Part shown: one piece after another, positions 4,738 through 5,131 of the stretch
Layout of the letters: the number at the start of each line of letters is the position of its first letter
Numbering within the stretch: the stretch's first letter is position 1
NCBI GenBank assembly: GCA_002786595.1
Contig: PCTC01000026.1
Coordinates: 1 to 5,131, forward strand
Direction: 5' to 3'
Source of the DNA: Candidatus Roizmanbacteria bacterium CG22_combo_CG10-13_8_21_14_all_34_12
GTDB taxonomy: Bacteria; Patescibacteriota; Microgenomatia; UBA1406; GWC2-37-13
Length of the DNA: 5,131 bases
The notes under the pieces: generated by a model
Database searches by the model: none
What the model was told of the DNA's origin: nothing
Seen by the model: only the letters and a program-made list of their open reading frames with translations
Position numbers and translations under genes: made by a program

Positions 4738-5131
4738 AGGTATTTTCTTGGGTCAATTATTTCACCTGCAACTGCAGCAGCCGTCACTGTAATCGGAGAG
4801 GCTAAAAATATTCTCGCGTCTCTCGAACCCATTCGGCCGATGTAGTTTCTATTTGATGAAGAAATCATTTGAGTACCCCGGCCGACCACTCCCATGTGTT
4901 TTCCAAAACAAGGACCGCAGTTAGAAGACTCGATATTGGCCCCGGCATCCGCAAATATCTGAAGAATTCCATCTTTCATAAGCCTGTTATAGACGTTACG
5001 AGAGGCTGGAATGACAACAAAATTTACATTAGGATGAATTTTTTTCCCTTTGATGATTTTTGATGATTCAATAAAGTCTTCATAGCGCCCATTAGTGCAG
5101 GCACCCAAAAAAGCATCGGTAATTTTCAAAG
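4734..5131 (-). CDS. leuC: 3-isopropylmalate dehydratase large subunit, C-terminal part, enters from the window edge
   Basis: The last 131 codons are visible; the frame is open to the edge, with two bases of an earlier codon at 5131-5130. The TTG at 5129 is internal, not a start. The three [4Fe-4S] ligands are present: the cysteine of GACTNGR (visible residue 11) and both cysteines of NCGPCFG (71 and 74). The C-terminus NRNYIGRMGSRDARIFLASP through DPRKYL is characteristic of the about 420-residue HacA-like LeuC subfamily found in clostridia and archaea, whereas the proteobacterial type has a CSMC motif. With LeuD it isomerises 2-isopropylmalate to 3-isopropylmalate via aconitase chemistry. 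The next gene is leuB (ATGA overlap), so leuD is not in its common place directly after leuC. Homoaconitase large subunit is an alternative on sequence alone, but the leuB and ilv neighbours favour leucine synthesis. Confidence 0.93.
   Translation of the reverse strand, partial: LKITDAFLGACTNGRYEDFIESSKIIKGKKIHPNVNFVVIPASRNVYNRLMKDGILQIFADAGANIESSNCGPCFGKHMGVVGRGTQMISSSNRNYIGRMGSRDARIFLASPITVTAAAVAGEIIDPRKYL

Noticed and set aside
1..5131. tRNA, rRNA, CRISPR array, insertion sequence or T-box riboswitch
   Set aside because: No repeat-spacer pattern, transposase, terminal repeats, cloverleaf or T-box consensus (TGGNACCGCG-like) was seen; the leader control is explained by the peptide attenuator.

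Overview
The window is a compact block of branched-chain amino acid (leucine, isoleucine, valine) biosynthesis genes from an AT-rich bacterium, all read from the minus strand. In transcription order it holds the 3' part of leuC (entering at 5131), leuB, a small DUF2000-type gene, a 179-base regulatory gap, then ilvE, ilvB, ilvN and the first 51 codons of ilvA, which leaves the window at base 1. No plus-strand gene is convincing.

The most informative stretch is the gap between the DUF2000 gene and ilvE (3062-3240). Read on the minus strand it holds a sigma70-like promoter, a 19-codon reading frame MKISQTTIVNVLITTPMGG, and a GC-rich hairpin followed by eight T, ending 20 bases before the ilvE start. 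Six of the 19 leader codons are Ile, Val or Leu. The hexamer GGGCGG at the end of the leader frame repeats in the 3' arm of the terminator, so it can pair with the same CCGCCC arm and block the terminator. A further upstream CCACCC can pair with the leader hexamer. This is the full 1:2 / 2:3 / 3:4 layout of ribosome-mediated transcription attenuation. It predicts that ilvE-ilvB-ilvN-ilvA is switched on when charged branched-chain tRNAs are scarce. A perfect 7-base dyad lies in the promoter spacer and could be an operator.

The enzymes fit one pathway. IlvA makes 2-oxobutanoate from threonine. IlvB with IlvN makes the acetohydroxy acids. LeuC (with an unseen LeuD) and LeuB carry the leucine branch from 2-isopropylmalate. 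IlvE does the final transamination for all three amino acids. ilvC, ilvD, leuA and leuD are not in the window and may lie in the flanks.

The taxon cannot be fixed. The DNA is visibly AT-rich and none of the starts has a clear Shine-Dalgarno sequence. LeuB and IlvB look to me Bacteroidota-like in places. The LeuC C-terminus is of the clostridial/archaeal (HacA-like) kind, and the 80-residue IlvN is minimal. An uncultured lineage such as a Patescibacteria member or a Bacteroidota relative is possible; this is a guess from remembered family patterns.
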